DNA of 21,481 nucleotides from Gammaproteobacteria bacterium (GTDB lineage: Bacteria > Pseudomonadota > Gammaproteobacteria > Xanthomonadales > Xanthomonadaceae): assembly GCA_026398715.1 (NCBI GenBank), contig JAPLSI010000144.1:1-21481 (forward strand), read 5' to 3'. The translations under genes were made by a program, and so were the position numbers. The notes under the pieces were generated by a model. It did not search any database. It saw only the letters and a list, made by a program, of their open reading frames with translations, and had not been told where the DNA came from. Shown here one piece after another: positions 19,403 through 21,481 of this stretch. Numbering within the stretch: position 1 is the stretch's first letter; each line of letters begins with the position of its first letter.

Positions 19403-20776
19403 ATGGACATTCGCCTATACAACAACCTGCATCGCCGCCTCGAGGCGTTCTCGCCGCTCGATCCGCAGCGCGTGACCATGTACCTGTGCGGTCCGACAGT
19501 CTACAACTACGTGCACATCGGCAACGCACGGGGGCCGGTGGTCTTCGACGTCCTGGCAAAAATGCTTCGCCGCCGCTACCCGAAGCTGGTCTATGCCCGC
19601 AATATCACCGACGTTGACGACAAGATCAACGCGGCCGCCCTTGAACAGGGCGTGCCCATCAGCACCATCACCGACAAGTTCACCGCCGTTTACCGTGATG
19701 ACATGGCCCGCCTGGGCGTGGCCCCGCAGGACGTCGAGCCGCATGCCACCGCCCATATCGGCGAAATCATCACGATGATCGAAACGCTCATCGCCAGCAG
19801 CCATGCCTACGCCGCCGACGGCCACGTGCTGTTTTCCGTGGCCAGCTTCCCGGACTACGGCAAGCTTTCGCGGCGGCCGGTGGACGAGATGCTGGCTGGC
19901 GCACGCGTGGAAGTGGCGCCCTACAAGCGCGACCCGGGCGATTTTGTCCTCTGGAAGCCCTCCCCGCCGGAACTGCCGGGCTGGGATTCGCCCTGGGGCG
20001 TCGGCCGGCCGGGCTGGCACATCGAATGCTCGGCCATGGCCGCCGCCCACCTCGGGGACACCATCGACATCCATGCCGGCGGCGTGGACCTGCAATTCCC
20101 GCATCACGAAAACGAACTGGCGCAAAGCACCTGCGCGCACGGCGGCAAGGTGTTCGCGCGCTTCTGGCTGCACAACGGCATGCTCAACTTCGGCGGCACC
20201 AAGATGTCGAAGTCGCTGGGCAACGTGAGCGTGCTGCACGAACTGCTCGACAGCCAGCCGCCCGAAGCGCTGCGCTATGCCCTGCTCTCCGCCCAGTACC
20301 GGCAGCCGCTGGACTGGTCCGACGGGCTGATCGACCAGTGCATTCGCACCCTGGACCGCCTGTACGGCACGCTGCGGGACCTGGCCGATGTAGATGCGGC
20401 ACCGGTGGACGGCCTGCCTCCCGCCGTCGAGGCGGCGCTGTGCGACGACCTCAACACGCCGGCGGTGCTGGCCGAGCTGTCGCGGCTGGCCGGCGAAGCG
20501 CGCGTCGCGACTGCTGAATCGGAAAGACAACGCCTGAAAGGCGAATTGCTGGCCGCAGGCGAAATCCTCGGCCTGCTGCAACAGGATCCGGCCGCATGGT
20601 TCTCGCGCGGCGGCGATGCCGACGAGGACTCACGCATCCAGGCCATCGTGGACGAACGCAATGCTGCGAAGAAGGCGCGCGACTTCGCCCGCGCCGACGC
20701 CCTGCGCGACCAGCTGGCCCGCGAAGGCGTGCTGCTGGAAGACACCGCGCAAGGCGTTCGCTGGAGGCGCGGCTGA
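19403..20776 (+). CDS. cysS: Cysteine--tRNA ligase
   Basis: Class I aminoacyl-tRNA synthetase that charges tRNA-Cys. The 457-residue protein has the HIGH-type motif HIGN (38-41), zinc ligands Cys29, Cys209, His234 and Glu238 at exactly the E. coli positions, and KMSKS at 267-271. A DALR-type helical domain and C-terminal anticodon-binding region follow (about 305-457). The open frame extends far upstream to 18221, but only the ATG at 19403 gives the family N terminus. No Shine-Dalgarno is visible. Its stop overlaps the sufE start as TGATG, linking cysteine charging and sulfur handling. Confidence 0.97.
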   Translation: MDIRLYNNLHRRLEAFSPLDPQRVTMYLCGPTVYNYVHIGNARGPVVFDVLAKMLRRRYPKLVYARNITDVDDKINAAALEQGVPISTITDKFTAVYRDDMARLGVAPQDVEPHATAHIGEIITMIETLIASSHAYAADGHVLFSVASFPDYGKLSRRPVDEMLAGARVEVAPYKRDPGDFVLWKPSPPELPGWDSPWGVGRPGWHIECSAMAAAHLGDTIDIHAGGVDLQFPHHENELAQSTCAHGGKVFARFWLHNGMLNFGGTKMSKSLGNVSVLHELLDSQPPEALRYALLSAQYRQPLDWSDGLIDQCIRTLDRLYGTLRDLADVDAAPVDGLPPAVEAALCDDLNTPAVLAELSRLAGEARVATAESERQRLKGELLAAGEILGLLQQDPAAWFSRGGDADEDSRIQAIVDERNAAKKARDFARADALRDQLAREGVLLEDTAQGVRWRRG

Positions 20777-21198
20777 TGCTGCCGCCAGAAGCGACCGCCG
20801 CCGAAGCACAGCAGGCCATCGCCGACGAATTCGCCTTCTTCGGCGACTGGTCGGAACGCTACCAGTACCTGATCGACCTCGGCCGCCGCCTGCCGCCCTT
20901 CCCCGAGGAATGGAAGACGGAAGCGAACCGGCTGCAGGGCTGCCAGTCCATGGTCTGGATCGTGCCTGAAGGCGATGCATCACGACTCGAATTCCATGCG
21001 ATCAGCGACTCGAGCATCGTCTCGGGCCTGATCTACCTCGCACTGCGGGTCTACTCGGGCCGAAGCGCAGCGGAAATCCTGGCAACCACGCCGGACTACA
21101 TCGAAAAGATCGGGCTGTCGAAACACCTCTCGCCCACGCGCAGCAACGGCATGGCCGCATTGCTTGCCTTCATCCAGGCTCGGGCTGCTGCTGCTTAA
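20776..21198 (+). CDS. sufE: SufE-type cysteine desulfuration protein
   Basis: Sulfur acceptor for a SufS/CsdA-type cysteine desulfurase in iron-sulfur cluster assembly. The 140-residue protein has the persulfide-carrying Cys56 in LQGCQSMVWI, the match to Cys51 of E. coli SufE, and the C-terminal SPTRSNGMAAL helix of the family. The ATG at 20776 overlaps the cysS stop and has GGAGG (20763-20767) eight bases upstream, so the longer frame from 20596 is rejected. No sufS is in the window, so the partner desulfurase is encoded elsewhere; whether it is SufE proper or CsdE cannot be told from sequence alone. Confidence 0.94.
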   Translation: MLPPEATAAEAQQAIADEFAFFGDWSERYQYLIDLGRRLPPFPEEWKTEANRLQGCQSMVWIVPEGDASRLEFHAISDSSIVSGLIYLALRVYSGRSAAEILATTPDYIEKIGLSKHLSPTRSNGMAALLAFIQARAAAA

Positions 21199-21219
21199 CA
21201 GCCACGGCTGATCGCGACT

Positions 21220-21290
21220 GGCGAGCGCCGGCTTTCATTTTGAGTCGCCGCACGATACCGGCTTGGTCAAAATGAAATCCGGCGCTCGCC
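21220..21290. repeat. Long inverted repeat downstream of sufE
   Basis: Arms of 24 bases (21220-21243 and 21267-21290) match with one mismatch around a 23-base loop. Each arm has a GC-rich half (GGCGAGCGCCGG) and an AT-rich half (TTTCATTTTGA). It is too long and symmetric for an ordinary terminator and looks like an interspersed palindromic or REP/MITE-like element, although no second copy is in the window. It begins 21 bases after the sufE stop. Confidence 0.75.
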
Positions 21291-21347
21291 CGCAATTGGT
21301 GCGACGGTCTGAAACTTTCCAGCAACACCCTGCCGTACCGCCGCCAA

Positions 21348-21410
21348 CGCAGGTCGCCCGCTGCCGTCAGTCGCACTTCGTGCTTGGTGAGGCAGCCGGG
21401 CGATCCTGCG
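21348..21410 (+). terminator. Second imperfect inverted repeat followed by TTTT, possible terminator or repeat element
   Basis: CGCAGGTCGCCCGCTGCC (21348-21365) pairs with the 20 bases at 21391-21410 with two single-base bulges; the 25-base loop holds a small GCAC/GTGC hairpin. TTTTCTC follows. It could end the cysS-sufE transcript, or belong with the preceding repeat to one non-coding element. The remaining bases to 21481 show no gene I can support. Confidence 0.4.
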
Positions 21411-21481
21411 TTTTCTCACTACCTTGCGTGGGCGTCGCTGCGCTCGCCGGAATTTGCCGGGGTGATTGGGGTGGCGGCGGG

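Noticed and set aside
21170..21376. Minus-strand 68-codon ORF downstream of sufE
   Set aside because: It is made largely of the long inverted repeat and overlaps sufE; better explained as translation of a non-coding repeat.

Overview
The window reads as chromosomal core-metabolism DNA of a GC-rich gammaproteobacterium of the Xanthomonadales (Lysobacterales). The strongest evidence is the arginine/proline cluster. It holds an acetylornithine carbamoyltransferase in place of ornithine carbamoyltransferase, a fused N-acetylglutamate synthase/kinase, and the order argF'-argG-argE'-argB-(GNAT)-argC-argH-proB-proA, which I recognise from Xanthomonas. Genus cannot be set from the sequence. Genes are densely packed and almost every junction in the operons is an ATGA or TGATG overlap. 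I saw no broken gene, insertion sequence, prophage or CRISPR array.

Left part (1-3120, minus strand): the start of the histidine operon, a TrpR/YerC-type regulator followed by hisG, hisD and hisC (hisC runs off the left edge). A 30-bp imperfect palindrome lies between the -35 and -10 of the likely operon promoter, next to the regulator start. Next (3203-5011, plus strand) is a divergent membrane diguanylate cyclase. It is followed on the minus strand by an enlarged histidine/aromatic amino-acid ammonia-lyase (5008-6903), one base downstream of hisS (6905-8287).

Middle (8324-8480): a promoter, a tRNA-Pro(CGG) on the plus strand and a bidirectional terminator shared with the end of proA.

Right-centre (8565-18468, minus strand): the nine-gene arginine/proline cluster. 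NAGS-K makes and phosphorylates N-acetylglutamate, ArgC reduces it, AOTCase makes acetylcitrulline, ArgE' deacetylates it, ArgG and ArgH finish arginine; ProB and ProA make glutamate semialdehyde for proline. The acetylornithine aminotransferase step is not encoded here.

Upstream of argF (18499-18696) I find what looks like a ribosome-mediated transcription attenuator: a promoter, a 32-codon leader ORF with an Arg-Ala-Arg-Arg run near its end, mutually exclusive 1:2 and 2:3 pairings, and an intrinsic terminator just before argF. This is the most interesting candidate in the window, because arginine-codon leader attenuation is not among the classical bacterial examples I know.

Right end: a secreted glycine-zipper protein (minus), then cysS and sufE (plus, overlapping), then 283 bp of non-coding DNA with two long inverted repeats.
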